The notes under the pieces: generated by a model
Told to the model about the DNA's origin: nothing
The model's input: the letters and a program-made list of their open reading frames with translations, nothing else
Databases searched by the model: none
Shown: one piece after another, positions 36,772 through 45,739 of the stretch
Position numbering within the stretch: position 1 is the stretch's first letter
Layout of the letters: the number at the start of each line of letters is the position of its first letter
Program-made: the position numbers and the translations under genes
From: JAKFDI01 sp044508835
GTDB lineage: Bacteria; Pseudomonadota; Gammaproteobacteria; Burkholderiales; Burkholderiaceae_C
Assembly: GCA_044508835.1 (NCBI GenBank)
Contig: JBIQHD010000013.1
Span: 47,152 to 111,151 of the forward strand
Reading direction: 5' to 3'
DNA: 64,000 nucleotides

Positions 36772-38742
36772 ATGGGCACCTCCACCCTGATGGCACTGGG
36801 CACGCGGGCGATGACCGCGAGCTACGTGCAGCTGCAGACCACCGGCAACAACATCGCCAACGCCAACACGGTGGGCTATTCGCGCCAGCAGGCGCAGCTG
36901 GTGACGGCCGGCGGGCAGTACACCGGCGCGGGCTTCTTCGGCCGCGGCGTCGACGTGTCCACCGTCACGCGCTCGTACGACCGCTTCCTCACGAACCAGG
37001 CCACGGCCAGCGCGTCCATCTCCGCCGCCGACCAGGCCCGGCTCGGCCAGCTCAGCCAGCTCGAGCGGGTGTTCGCGCTGGGCGAGTCCGGCATCGGCTA
37101 CGCCGCCGGGGAACTGCTCAACGCCTTCGTCGACGTGGCGAACAACCCGCAGGACGCCTCGTCGCGCCAGGTGGCGCTGGCGCGCGCGCGCGAGCTGTCG
37201 TCGCGCTTCCAGGCGGCCGGCGACCAGCTCGCGGCGCTGCAGGCGGGCGTCACGCAGGACGTGCGCGCCGGCGTCGACGCCGTCAACGCACTGGCGCAGC
37301 AGGTGGGGGTGCTCAACCGCGAGATCGCCGCCGCCAGCGGCACGGGCCACACGCCCAACGACCTGCTCGACCGGCGCGACCAGCTCGTCGCGCAGATCAG
37401 CGAGAAGATCAACGTCACCAGCGTCTCGGCCGGCGACGGCTCAGTGGGCCTGTTCATCGGCGGCGGCCAGTCGCTGGTGCTGGGCTCCACGGTCAACCAG
37501 CTCAAGGCGGTGCCCGACGCCTACGACCCGTCGAAGCTGCAGCTGGCGATGCGCGAGGGCGGCAGCGACCGCATCGTGCCGCAGGACGCGCTCGCCGGCG
37601 GCTCGCTCGCCGGGATGCTGCGCTTCCAGAACGAGGACCTCGCCAGCGCGCGCAACCTGCTCGGCCAGCTGGCCGTGGCGATCAGCGCGGCCGTGAACGA
37701 GCAGCAGTCGCTCGGCCTCGACCTGGGCACGCCGGCGCGCGCCGGATCGCCGATCTTCTCGGTGGGCACCCCGCGCGCGCTGCCGGCCGGCGGCAACCAG
37801 GGCAACGCGAGCCTCGGCCTCGCGGTGGCCGACGGCTCGCTGGTGCAGGCGAGCGACTACGAGCTGCGCTTCGACGGCAGCCGCTACGCGCTCACGCGGC
37901 TGTCGGACGGCGCGGCCATGCCGGGCAGCCCGTACACCCCGTCGCAGCTCGCCGCCGGCGTCACCTTCGACGGCGTCACCCTGCAGCTCGCCGCCGGCGG
38001 CGCCCTCGCCGGCGACCGCTTCCTGCTGCAGCCGGTGTCCAACGCGGCGCTGGACATGAAGACCGTGCTGAGCGATCCGAACGCGATCGCCGCGGCCTCG
38101 CCGGTCACGGCCGTCGCCGCGGCCACCAACACCGGCTCGGCCGAGGTGCTGTCGGCCCGGGTGGTCGACGCGGGCGCGTACGTGCCCGGCCTCACCGCGA
38201 ACATCACCTTCGACGACACGCTGGCGGCGCCCGACAACTACCGCTTCGAGCTGCGCGACGCGAGCAACACCCTCGTGGGCAGCGGCACGGGCACGTGGAC
38301 GGCGGGCGAGCCGATCCGCCTCAACGGCTTCGAGCTGGGGTTCGACGGCGTGCCGCGCGACGGCGACACGATGAGCGTCGTGCCCACCACCGCCGTGGCC
38401 GGCAACAACGGCAACGCGCTCGCCTTCGCCGACCTGGCCGGCGTCGGCTTCATCGGCGCGCAGATGCAGGGCGGCGTGCTCGTTCCCGGCAAGAGCATCA
38501 CCGACGCCTACGCCAGCGCGGTGGCGGAGATCGGCGTGCGCGTGCAGAGCGCGGGCACGGCGGCGGGGATCTCGGCGTCGGTGGCGTCCGACGCGGAGAC
38601 GGCGCGCGCCAACAAGGCCGGCGTCAACCTCGACGAGGAGGCCGCCAAGCTGATCCAGTTCCAGCAGAGCTACCAGGCCGCGGCCAAGATGCTGCAGGTG
38701 GCGCAGTCGGTGTTCGACACGCTGCTCGAGCAGATGGGCTGA
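36772..38742 (+). CDS. flgK: Flagellar hook-associated protein FlgK (HAP1)
   Basis: 656 residues. D0 helices at both ends are clear: LMALGTRAMTASYVQLQTTGNNIANANTVGYSRQQAQLV and NLDEEAAKLIQFQQSYQAAAKMLQVAQSVFDTLLEQMG. It forms the hook-filament junction with FlgL. FlgN at 27387 is its expected chaperone. It starts 12 bases after flgJ. Confidence 0.97.
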   Translation: MGTSTLMALGTRAMTASYVQLQTTGNNIANANTVGYSRQQAQLVTAGGQYTGAGFFGRGVDVSTVTRSYDRFLTNQATASASISAADQARLGQLSQLERVFALGESGIGYAAGELLNAFVDVANNPQDASSRQVALARARELSSRFQAAGDQLAALQAGVTQDVRAGVDAVNALAQQVGVLNREIAAASGTGHTPNDLLDRRDQLVAQISEKINVTSVSAGDGSVGLFIGGGQSLVLGSTVNQLKAVPDAYDPSKLQLAMREGGSDRIVPQDALAGGSLAGMLRFQNEDLASARNLLGQLAVAISAAVNEQQSLGLDLGTPARAGSPIFSVGTPRALPAGGNQGNASLGLAVADGSLVQASDYELRFDGSRYALTRLSDGAAMPGSPYTPSQLAAGVTFDGVTLQLAAGGALAGDRFLLQPVSNAALDMKTVLSDPNAIAAASPVTAVAAATNTGSAEVLSARVVDAGAYVPGLTANITFDDTLAAPDNYRFELRDASNTLVGSGTGTWTAGEPIRLNGFELGFDGVPRDGDTMSVVPTTAVAGNNGNALAFADLAGVGFIGAQMQGGVLVPGKSITDAYASAVAEIGVRVQSAGTAAGISASVASDAETARANKAGVNLDEEAAKLIQFQQSYQAAAKMLQVAQSVFDTLLEQMG

Positions 38743-38772
38743 CCGCCGAACGATTGAACCCCGGAAACCCCC

Positions 38773-39966
38773 ATGCGCATCACCACCGCCAACGCCTACG
38801 ACAACTCCCTCGACACGCTGATGCGCCGCCAGGTGGAGCTGGCGAAGTCGCAGGAGCAGCTGACCACCGGCAAGCGCGTCAACCGGGCGAGCGACGACCC
38901 GGCGGCGGCCGCGCGGGCCGAGCGCGCGCTCGCCGCCGAGGCGCGCAGCACCGCGCGCATGCGCGGCGTGGACGCGAGCCTGAACGCCATGTCGCTCACC
39001 GAGAACGCGCTCGGCGACGCGACCGAGCTGATGCAGCAGGTGCGCGAGGCCCTGGTCGCCGCCGGCAACGCCACCTACAGCGACGAGGAGCGCCTCGTGC
39101 TGGCCGACAAGATCGCCGGCCTGCGCCAGCAGCTGCTGGGCGTGGCGAACCGCGCCGACGGCGCGGGCAACTACCTGTTCGGCGGCCAGGGCGTGACGCA
39201 GCCGCCCTTCGTCGACGCCGCCGGCGGCGTGGTCTTCCGCGGCACCGACGGCCAGCTGCAGGCCGCCGCGGGCGAGGCGCTGCCGCTGTCCGTCGACGGC
39301 CGCCGCGCCTGGATGAGCGCCCGCTCGGGCAACGGCGTGTTCGAGACCACGGCCGTGACGAGCACCGGCACCGCCTGGATCGACAGCGGCAGCGTCACCG
39401 ACGCCAGCCTGGCCGGCACCAACTCCACCTACCGCATCGAGTTCAGCATCGTCGGCGGCGACACCTTCTACTCGGTGCTGCGCGACGGCACCTCGGTGCT
39501 GGCCAGCCAGCCCTTCACCCCGGGCCAGGCCATCGAGATCGACGGCCGCGCGGCCACCGTCAGCGGCGCCCCGGCCGACGGCGACGTCTTCGAGATGACG
39601 CCGGCCACGCCCGGCCTGAGCCTGTTCGGCGTGCTCGACGAAGCCATCGCCGGCCTGAAGACGCCCGCGCGCACCGGCGCCGAGATCGCCCAGGCCAACG
39701 TGCGCAATCTCACGCAGGTGGATGCCGCCATGGGGCGGCTGCAGGAGATGCGCTCCCAGCTCGGCGAGACGCTCAACCGCATCGAAGGCGCGGGCGACCG
39801 GCTGGACATGGAAAAGCTCTCGGCCCAGGCGGCGCGAAGCGATGCCGAAGATCTGGACATGGTGCACGCTCTCTCCGAATTCGCGAACCGGCAAACCGGC
39901 TACGATGCTGCGCTCAAGAGCTATTCGATGGTGCAGAAGCTCTCGCTGTTCAACTACATCGGCTGA
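38773..39966 (+). CDS. flgL: Flagellar hook-associated protein FlgL (HAP3)
   Basis: 397 residues. Flagellin-like ends are MRITTANAYDNSLDTLMRRQVELAKSQEQLTTGKRVNRASDDPAAAARAE and LSEFANRQTGYDAALKSYSMVQKLSLFNYIG. It is the second junction protein and the last gene of the flg series. Confidence 0.96.
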   Translation: MRITTANAYDNSLDTLMRRQVELAKSQEQLTTGKRVNRASDDPAAAARAERALAAEARSTARMRGVDASLNAMSLTENALGDATELMQQVREALVAAGNATYSDEERLVLADKIAGLRQQLLGVANRADGAGNYLFGGQGVTQPPFVDAAGGVVFRGTDGQLQAAAGEALPLSVDGRRAWMSARSGNGVFETTAVTSTGTAWIDSGSVTDASLAGTNSTYRIEFSIVGGDTFYSVLRDGTSVLASQPFTPGQAIEIDGRAATVSGAPADGDVFEMTPATPGLSLFGVLDEAIAGLKTPARTGAEIAQANVRNLTQVDAAMGRLQEMRSQLGETLNRIEGAGDRLDMEKLSAQAARSDAEDLDMVHALSEFANRQTGYDAALKSYSMVQKLSLFNYIG

Positions 39967-40013
39967 GACATCGGCTGAGCCCGCCCGTCTTCCTCAAATT
40001 CCGGAGTGTCTGC

Positions 40014-41213
40014 GTGAGTGACGCAATCCTGGGCCAGGTGGCACTGGGCTATTCCCCGTTCATCGACCGCAACCGCTCGGTCACAGCGACCCGCCTGACG
40101 GTGTTCCCGCTGCGCCCCGATGCGCAGCTCGACGCGGCGCAGCTGCTCGATGCCGTGGCCGGCGTGTGGCCGCCAGACGGCGGGCGCGTGTCGCTCAACG
40201 TCGCCAGCGAGAGCCTGCTGCAGGACCTGATGCAGGCGCAGCCCGCGCCCAACATGATGGTCGAGATCCCGGCGTTCATGGCCGCCGAGGAGGCCAACGT
40301 CGAGGCGATCCAGCAACTGCACCGCGCGGGCAACACCCTGCTCATCAAGGGCCGCCCGCTCAAGGAGCTGCCGCGCGAGGTGCTGCCCTGCTTCCGGTAC
40401 TCGATCGTCGCCCTCAGCGAGGACCGGCGCCTGACCGAGACCACCGCGCCGCTGGGCGTCAAGCGCAGCATCGAGTACGTGCAGTCCGGCATCACCAACA
40501 TGACCGAGCTCGACGCGAGCTTCGGCCGCGGCGCCGCCGCCGTGCTCGGCTGGCCGATCGACGACGTGCTCGACTCGTCGGCCGCACGCGGCAACAAGGC
40601 CGGCCAGGCGGACCTGCAGGTGATCGTGGAGCTGATCCACCGCGTCGACCAGCAGGAGCCGATCGACCGGCTCGAGGCCACGCTCAAGCGCGACCCCTCG
40701 CTCGCCTTCAAGCTGATGCGCTACATCAATTCGCCGGCCTTCGGGCTGTCGGTGGAGATCAGCTCGTTCCGCCACGCCATCATGATGCTCGGCTACCAGC
40801 GCCTGAAGCGCTGGCTGGCGCTGCTGCTGGCCACCGCCAGCAAGGACAACAACCTCAAGCCGGTGATGTTCGCGGCCGTGCGCCGCGGCCTGCTGATGGA
40901 AGAGCTCGTGCGCAGCACCGGCGACGACGAGATGCGCAACGAGATGTTCATCTGCGGCGTGTTCTCGCTGCTCGACCGCATGTTCCGCCAGCCCTTCGAC
41001 GAGCTGCTCAAGACCATCCCCGTGCCCGAGCGCGTATTCCAGGCGCTGGCGCAGAACACCGGCCCGTACCAGCCGTACTTCGAGCTGGTGCGCGCCATCG
41101 AGTCCGAGTCGCTGTACGACGTGACCGCCGCCGCCGACGCGCTGATGGTCAGCGTGACGGAAATCAACCGCGCGGAACTGCGTGCGCTGACGTCGGCTGC
41201 CCAGCTCGAATGA
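40014..41213 (+). CDS. HDOD-domain signalling protein (YuxH-like)
   Basis: 399 residues from a GTG start with GGAG upstream. The N-terminal approximately 190 residues look like a degenerate EAL domain (LGYSPFIDRNRSVTATRLTVFPL, MVEIPAFMA) with no EAL triad. The C-terminal HDOD domain is clear (DLQVIVELIHRVDQQEPIDRLEATLKRDPSLAFKLMRYINSPAFGLSVEISSFRHAIMMLGYQRLKRW). Such proteins are non-catalytic regulators in motility and cyclic-di-GMP networks. It follows flgL by 47 bases and may be read from the same transcript. Confidence 0.85.
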   Translation: MSDAILGQVALGYSPFIDRNRSVTATRLTVFPLRPDAQLDAAQLLDAVAGVWPPDGGRVSLNVASESLLQDLMQAQPAPNMMVEIPAFMAAEEANVEAIQQLHRAGNTLLIKGRPLKELPREVLPCFRYSIVALSEDRRLTETTAPLGVKRSIEYVQSGITNMTELDASFGRGAAAVLGWPIDDVLDSSAARGNKAGQADLQVIVELIHRVDQQEPIDRLEATLKRDPSLAFKLMRYINSPAFGLSVEISSFRHAIMMLGYQRLKRWLALLLATASKDNNLKPVMFAAVRRGLLMEELVRSTGDDEMRNEMFICGVFSLLDRMFRQPFDELLKTIPVPERVFQALAQNTGPYQPYFELVRAIESESLYDVTAAADALMVSVTEINRAELRALTSAAQLE

Positions 41214-41244
41214 TCCACGGGGCTTCCCCGCGGAAGGCCCGGGC

Positions 41245-44200
41245 GTGACGCCTGCCGAACCCCGCGCCGGCGCCCACACGCTGCGCCAGCTCTTCGACCA
41301 GCTGTCCGACGCGCTGCTGCTGCTCGACGCGCGCGGGCGCATCACCTTCGCCAACGGCGCCGCGCTGCGCCTGCTCGGCTGCGAGGCCGGCATGCCGCTC
41401 GCGCAGCTGCGCGACGCCATCGGCGCGGCCGCCGTCGACTGGGCGCAGCGCAGCCTGGGCCGGGGCACCGCGGCCCCCTCGCCGCCGCTGGCCGTGCTCG
41501 CCGACGGCCGCCAGGCGCGGCTCGCCTTCCAGCCGCTGGACGACGGTGCCAGCGCCACCCTGCGGCTGCAGCTCGCCCCCGCGCCGGCCCCGGCGCCCCG
41601 GCCGGCGCCGCGGCTCGGCGGCGAGGCCATGCCCGAGCTGCTGAGCGTGTTCTGGGACTCGCCGTTCCCCGTCACGCTGCAGGACGGCGACTTCCGCATC
41701 CTCGACGTCAATCAGGCCTACCTCGAGTTCACCGGCTTCACGCGCGAGCGCCTGCGCGGCACCGACCCGATCGAGCTGCAGCCCGAGGAAGACCGCGCCC
41801 GCAACCGCGCCCAGCGCCTGCGCTACGGCAACCCCGGCCACGACGGCGAGCTGCCGCCGGGGCTGGCCGAGCGGCGCCTCGTCGACGCCGGCGGGCGCGA
41901 GCGCTGGTACCGCGTGGCGCACAGCGCGCTGATCGATCCCGCCGGGCGCACGGTGCGCCTGTCGGTGCTGCAGGACACCACCGCCGAGCACGCCGCGCGC
42001 GAGCGCGCCGAGCGCTCCGCCGGCGAGCTCGACAACTGGTTCGACCTGAGCCCCGTCGGCATGGTGCTGTTCGACGAGACCGGCCTGCTGGTGCGCACCA
42101 ACCCGGCCTTCGAGGCGCTGGTGGGCAGCGTGCCGGTGCTGCTGGCCGAGGCCTCGCCCGCGCTGCAGGCGCTGCTGTTCTGGAGCGGCGGCGCGCCCTC
42201 CGCGCAGCTGCAGCCGGGCTCCAGCCCTCTAGCCACGCAGGGCTGGCTGCCGCAGCCCGGCGGCGGCCACCGCCGGCTGCGCTCGACGCTGCGCTGCTAC
42301 CGCACGCCCGGCGGGCAGCGGCGCTACATGGCGGTGGTCGAGGACCGCAGCATCGAGGAGGAGCGCGACCTCGCCCAGATGCAGATCGGCGCGCTCATGG
42401 ACACCGCCGGCCTCGGCCTCGCCACCTTCCAGGAGTCGTCCGGCTGGGTGCGGCACAGCCAGCCGTCCGCCGGCGACGCCCAGGCGCCGGCCTCGGCCGC
42501 GCTGCAGTCGATCAGCCGCGAGCTGGTGATGCCGGAATCGCTGCCCGAGTACGAGCGCCTGCAGCAGGCCCTGCGCGGCGGCCAGCGCGTGGACGTGCGC
42601 TACGCCGTGCGCCACCCCGAGCTGGGCCAGCGCTGGCTGCAGACGCGCGTGGAGCCGGCGCGGCTCGCCTCGGGCCAGCAGACCACCTCGGTCGTCACGC
42701 TCGACGTCACCGAGCAGCACCGCACCCAGCAGCGCAGCGAGGAGCTGCTGCACGAGCTGGGCACCATCCTGGAGAGCAGCAGCGCCGGCATCGCCTACAT
42801 CCGCGGCGACGTGCTGGTGCGCTGCAACCGCCGCTTCGAGACCATGCTCGGCCTCGGCCGGCGCGGCGCCGCGGGCCGCGGCGTGCACGAGCTCTTCGGC
42901 GAATCGGCGCAGGCGCAGCGCATCGCCGCCGACGCGCTGCAGTCGCTCGGCGAAGGCGTGATCTACGAGACCGAGTTCCAGATGACGGCCGACGGCGAGC
43001 CGTCCGACGCGCCGTGGTATGCGCTGTCCGTGCGCCGCACCGGCCGGGCCGGCCTGGCCCCGCGCGCGGCCGGCGGGGCGATCGAGGCCATCGCCGTGCT
43101 CTCCGACATCACGCGCATCAAGTCGCAGCAGACCGAGCTCGAGCTGCTGGCGCGCGACCGTGAGCTGATGTTCAGCCTGTCCGATGTCGGCATCGCCTAC
43201 CTGCGCGGGGACGTGGTGCAGCAGGCCAACGACGCGCTGGCGCAGCTGTCGGGCCATGCCGCGGCCGAGCTGACGGGCCTGCCGCTGGCGCGGCTGATCG
43301 AGGACGACGGCAACGCGGACGCCCGGCACGAGGCGCTGCGCCTGTTCGGGCGCTGGGCCGGCGAGCAGCAGCTGCGGCGCCGCGACGGGCGGCTGATCTG
43401 GGTGCAGGCGAGCCAGCGCCTGGTCGTCGACGGCGACCCCGCGGGCGGCACCATCGCCTCCTACGTGAACGTCGACGACCGGCACCGCGCCGAGCAGGCG
43501 GTGGCGCTGCAGGCCTCGCGCACGCGCGCCGTGCTCGATTCGGTGCTGGTCGGCATCGTGACGGCGGGCGCGAACGGCATCGAATGGATGAACCGCTCCG
43601 CGCGCCGCATGTTCGGCGGCGACCTGCCGGACTTCGTCGGCCGGCCGATCAGCGTGGTCGCCTCGGCGCAGGAAGACCATCCGTTTCGCCGCACCCGCTA
43701 CCTCGACGAGCTGCCCGAGGGCCTGGCGGAGACCTTCGAGTGCCAGGTCAAGGCGCTGGACGGGCGCGAGTTCTGGGTGGTGGGCAACGCCGTGGTGACG
43801 GCGGGCGAGTCGAGCGGGCGCCAGCTCACCTATGCCCTGCTCGACATCGAGCAGCGCCGCCAGGCCGAGGCGCGCATCGCCGAGGCGCAGGCCTCGCTGC
43901 AGCGCATCATCGAGGCCGCGCCGATGGCCATCGTGCTGCGCGACGCGCGCAGCCTGCGCGTGCTGCAGGCCAACGAGGTCGCCGGCGCCGCCGTCGGCAG
44001 CACGCCGGCGGCGCTGATCGGCCGCACGCCCGAGGACATCTACCCGGCGGACGTGGCGGCGGCGCGGCGCGCCGACATGGCGCGCTCGCTCGCCAGCGGC
44101 GAGCTGGTGCAGGCCGAATACCGCGAGGAGGCGAACGGCGAGACCCGGCTGTGGGACGCGCGCTACCTGCCGCTGGCCGGCGGCGGCGGCGCGCCCGACC

Positions 44201-44889
44201 AGCTGCTCACCGTGGCCACCGACGTGACCGAGCAGCGGGCCGCGCAGGAGGCGCGCTTCGCCGCCGCGCTCACGCAGCGCGAGATGCTGGTCAAGGAAGT
44301 GCACCACCGCATCAAGAACAACCTGCAGGGCGTGGCCGGGCTGCTGCAGCAGATCGCGCAGCGCAAGCCCGAGATGGCCGGCGCCATCGCCGAGGTCGTG
44401 GGCCAGGTGCAGGCCATCGCGCAGGTCTACGGGCTGCAGGTGGGCAATGCCGGCCCGCTGCTGCTGCGCAGCGTGGCCGAGGCCATCGCCGGCTCGGTGC
44501 AGCGCACTTTCGGCTGCCCCATCGCGCTGTCGCTGGAGGGCGGCGACGCCGACGCCTGGCTGCTGCCCGAGGGCGAGTCCATCCCGATCGCGCTCAGCTT
44601 CAACGAGCTGCTCACCAACGCCGTCAAGCACCGCCGCGCGCCGCAGGAGGACGGGGTGCGCTGCCGGCTGGTCTTCGGCGCACAGCGCGTGACCATGACC
44701 ATCGCCAACCGGGCGCGGCTGGCCGAAGGCTTCGACGTGTCGCGCTTCCGCGGCGGGGTGTCGGGCCTCGGCCTCGTGCGCTCGCTGCTGCCGCGCCGCA
44801 GCGCCACGCTCACCATCGAGCAGCGGGGCGAGGACGTGCTCACCACGGTGGTGCTGGTGCCGCCCGGTATCCGGCGGCACGAGCGGTGA
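41245..44889 (+). CDS. Multi-PAS sensor kinase of HisKA_2 type
   Basis: 1214 residues, soluble, from a GTG start with GGAAG upstream. About six PAS/PAC modules run through residues 10-1000 (for example QLSDALLLLDARGRITFANGAALRLLG, LDNWFDLSPVGMVLFDETGLLVRTNPAFEALVG, SLSDVGIAYLRGDVVQQANDALAQLSG). They are followed by HisKA_2 (EMLVKEVHHRIKNNLQGVAGLLQQIA) and a HATPase with ALSFNELLTNAVKH. This kinase type is typically paired with ANTAR response regulators, and exactly such a gene follows. No membrane segment is visible, so it probably senses a cytosolic or membrane-permeable cue. Confidence 0.88.
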   Translation: MTPAEPRAGAHTLRQLFDQLSDALLLLDARGRITFANGAALRLLGCEAGMPLAQLRDAIGAAAVDWAQRSLGRGTAAPSPPLAVLADGRQARLAFQPLDDGASATLRLQLAPAPAPAPRPAPRLGGEAMPELLSVFWDSPFPVTLQDGDFRILDVNQAYLEFTGFTRERLRGTDPIELQPEEDRARNRAQRLRYGNPGHDGELPPGLAERRLVDAGGRERWYRVAHSALIDPAGRTVRLSVLQDTTAEHAARERAERSAGELDNWFDLSPVGMVLFDETGLLVRTNPAFEALVGSVPVLLAEASPALQALLFWSGGAPSAQLQPGSSPLATQGWLPQPGGGHRRLRSTLRCYRTPGGQRRYMAVVEDRSIEEERDLAQMQIGALMDTAGLGLATFQESSGWVRHSQPSAGDAQAPASAALQSISRELVMPESLPEYERLQQALRGGQRVDVRYAVRHPELGQRWLQTRVEPARLASGQQTTSVVTLDVTEQHRTQQRSEELLHELGTILESSSAGIAYIRGDVLVRCNRRFETMLGLGRRGAAGRGVHELFGESAQAQRIAADALQSLGEGVIYETEFQMTADGEPSDAPWYALSVRRTGRAGLAPRAAGGAIEAIAVLSDITRIKSQQTELELLARDRELMFSLSDVGIAYLRGDVVQQANDALAQLSGHAAAELTGLPLARLIEDDGNADARHEALRLFGRWAGEQQLRRRDGRLIWVQASQRLVVDGDPAGGTIASYVNVDDRHRAEQAVALQASRTRAVLDSVLVGIVTAGANGIEWMNRSARRMFGGDLPDFVGRPISVVASAQEDHPFRRTRYLDELPEGLAETFECQVKALDGREFWVVGNAVVTAGESSGRQLTYALLDIEQRRQAEARIAEAQASLQRIIEAAPMAIVLRDARSLRVLQANEVAGAAVGSTPAALIGRTPEDIYPADVAAARRADMARSLASGELVQAEYREEANGETRLWDARYLPLAGGGGAPDQLLTVATDVTEQRAAQEARFAAALTQREMLVKEVHHRIKNNLQGVAGLLQQIAQRKPEMAGAIAEVVGQVQAIAQVYGLQVGNAGPLLLRSVAEAIAGSVQRTFGCPIALSLEGGDADAWLLPEGESIPIALSFNELLTNAVKHRRAPQEDGVRCRLVFGAQRVTMTIANRARLAEGFDVSRFRGGVSGLGLVRSLLPRRSATLTIEQRGEDVLTTVVLVPPGIRRHER

Positions 44890-45055
44890 CGAGGGCCGGC
44901 GCACCCGCGGAAGCCGTGAACGGTCGATGTGGACGGCCTCGGCGGCGCACACCGGGCCATCGCCGGGCGCCGCTTCGCCGAGAATGAACCCCTTCTCGCG
45001 TGCGGCAGGCGGCGTCCGGGCCGCGGCGACGCACGGGGCGGCCGGAGGAAACGCT

Positions 45056-45643
45056 GTGGCGCAGGACAAGGGAAAGATTCTCGTGGTCGACGACGACCGG
45101 CTGGTGCTCGCCACGCTGACCCACGGCCTCGCCCAGGCCGGCTACGACGTGATCGACGCCGACAACGGCGACGACGCCATCCTCGCCGCGCGCGAGCACC
45201 GGCCGCTGCTGGCGCTGCTGGACATCCGCATGGAAGGCAAGAGCGGCTTCGACGTGGCGGCCTACCTGCGCGAGTACCTGCGCATCCCCTTCATGTTCCT
45301 GTCGGCCTTCACCGACGACGAGACGGTGCGCCAGGTCAAGGCGCTCGGCGCCGTGGCCTACCTGGTCAAGCCGCTGGACATCCACCAGATCGTGCCGGCG
45401 GTCGAGGCGGCGTTCGCGCACCTGCCGCCGCGCGGCGACGAGCCGGCGGCGGCGAGCGGGCCCCTGCCCGAGCCGGTGGCCATGGCCGTGGGGGTGCTGA
45501 TGCACCGCTACTCGCTCACCCGCGTGCAGGCGCTGGCGCAGCTGCAGCGGCTGGCCGAGAACGAGCACCGCTCCCTCGCCGACCAGGCCGCGCGCGTGCT
45601 CGACGCGGTGGAACTGCTCGCGCTGCCCGCCGCCAACACCTGA
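45056..45643 (+). CDS. ANTAR-domain response regulator
   Basis: 195 residues from a GTG start with GGAGGAA upstream; a longer frame begins at 44927. A receiver domain (ILVVDDDRLVLATLTHGLAQAG, LALLDIRMEGKSGFD, FMFLSAFTDDE, YLVKPLD) is followed by a C-terminal ANTAR domain (AMAVGVLMHRYSLTRVQALAQLQRLAENEHRSLADQAARVLDAVELL). ANTAR proteins bind paired RNA hairpins to prevent transcription termination. Its RNA target is not obvious in this window. The upstream HisKA_2 kinase is its likely partner. Confidence 0.88.
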   Translation: MAQDKGKILVVDDDRLVLATLTHGLAQAGYDVIDADNGDDAILAAREHRPLLALLDIRMEGKSGFDVAAYLREYLRIPFMFLSAFTDDETVRQVKALGAVAYLVKPLDIHQIVPAVEAAFAHLPPRGDEPAAASGPLPEPVAMAVGVLMHRYSLTRVQALAQLQRLAENEHRSLADQAARVLDAVELLALPAANT

Positions 45644-45657
45644 CGACATCGCTCAGG

Positions 45658-45739
45658 GATCAAGCCAACGCCGCGGATCCGGCTTCGCCGGTCCGCTGGT
45701 GTGCCCCCTGGGGGGCGCGCGAAGCGCGAGGGGGGGACG
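45658..45739 (-). repeat. Dispersed GC-rich hairpin repeat, copy C (reverse orientation)
   Basis: Read on the minus strand it gives CCCCCTCGCGCTTCGCGCGCC, CCCAGGGGGC, CACCAGCGGACCGGC, AAGCCGGATCCGCGG, GGCTTGATC. It fills the gap between the convergent ANTAR and kinase genes and abuts the kinase stop codon, so it may serve as their terminator. Confidence 0.8.
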
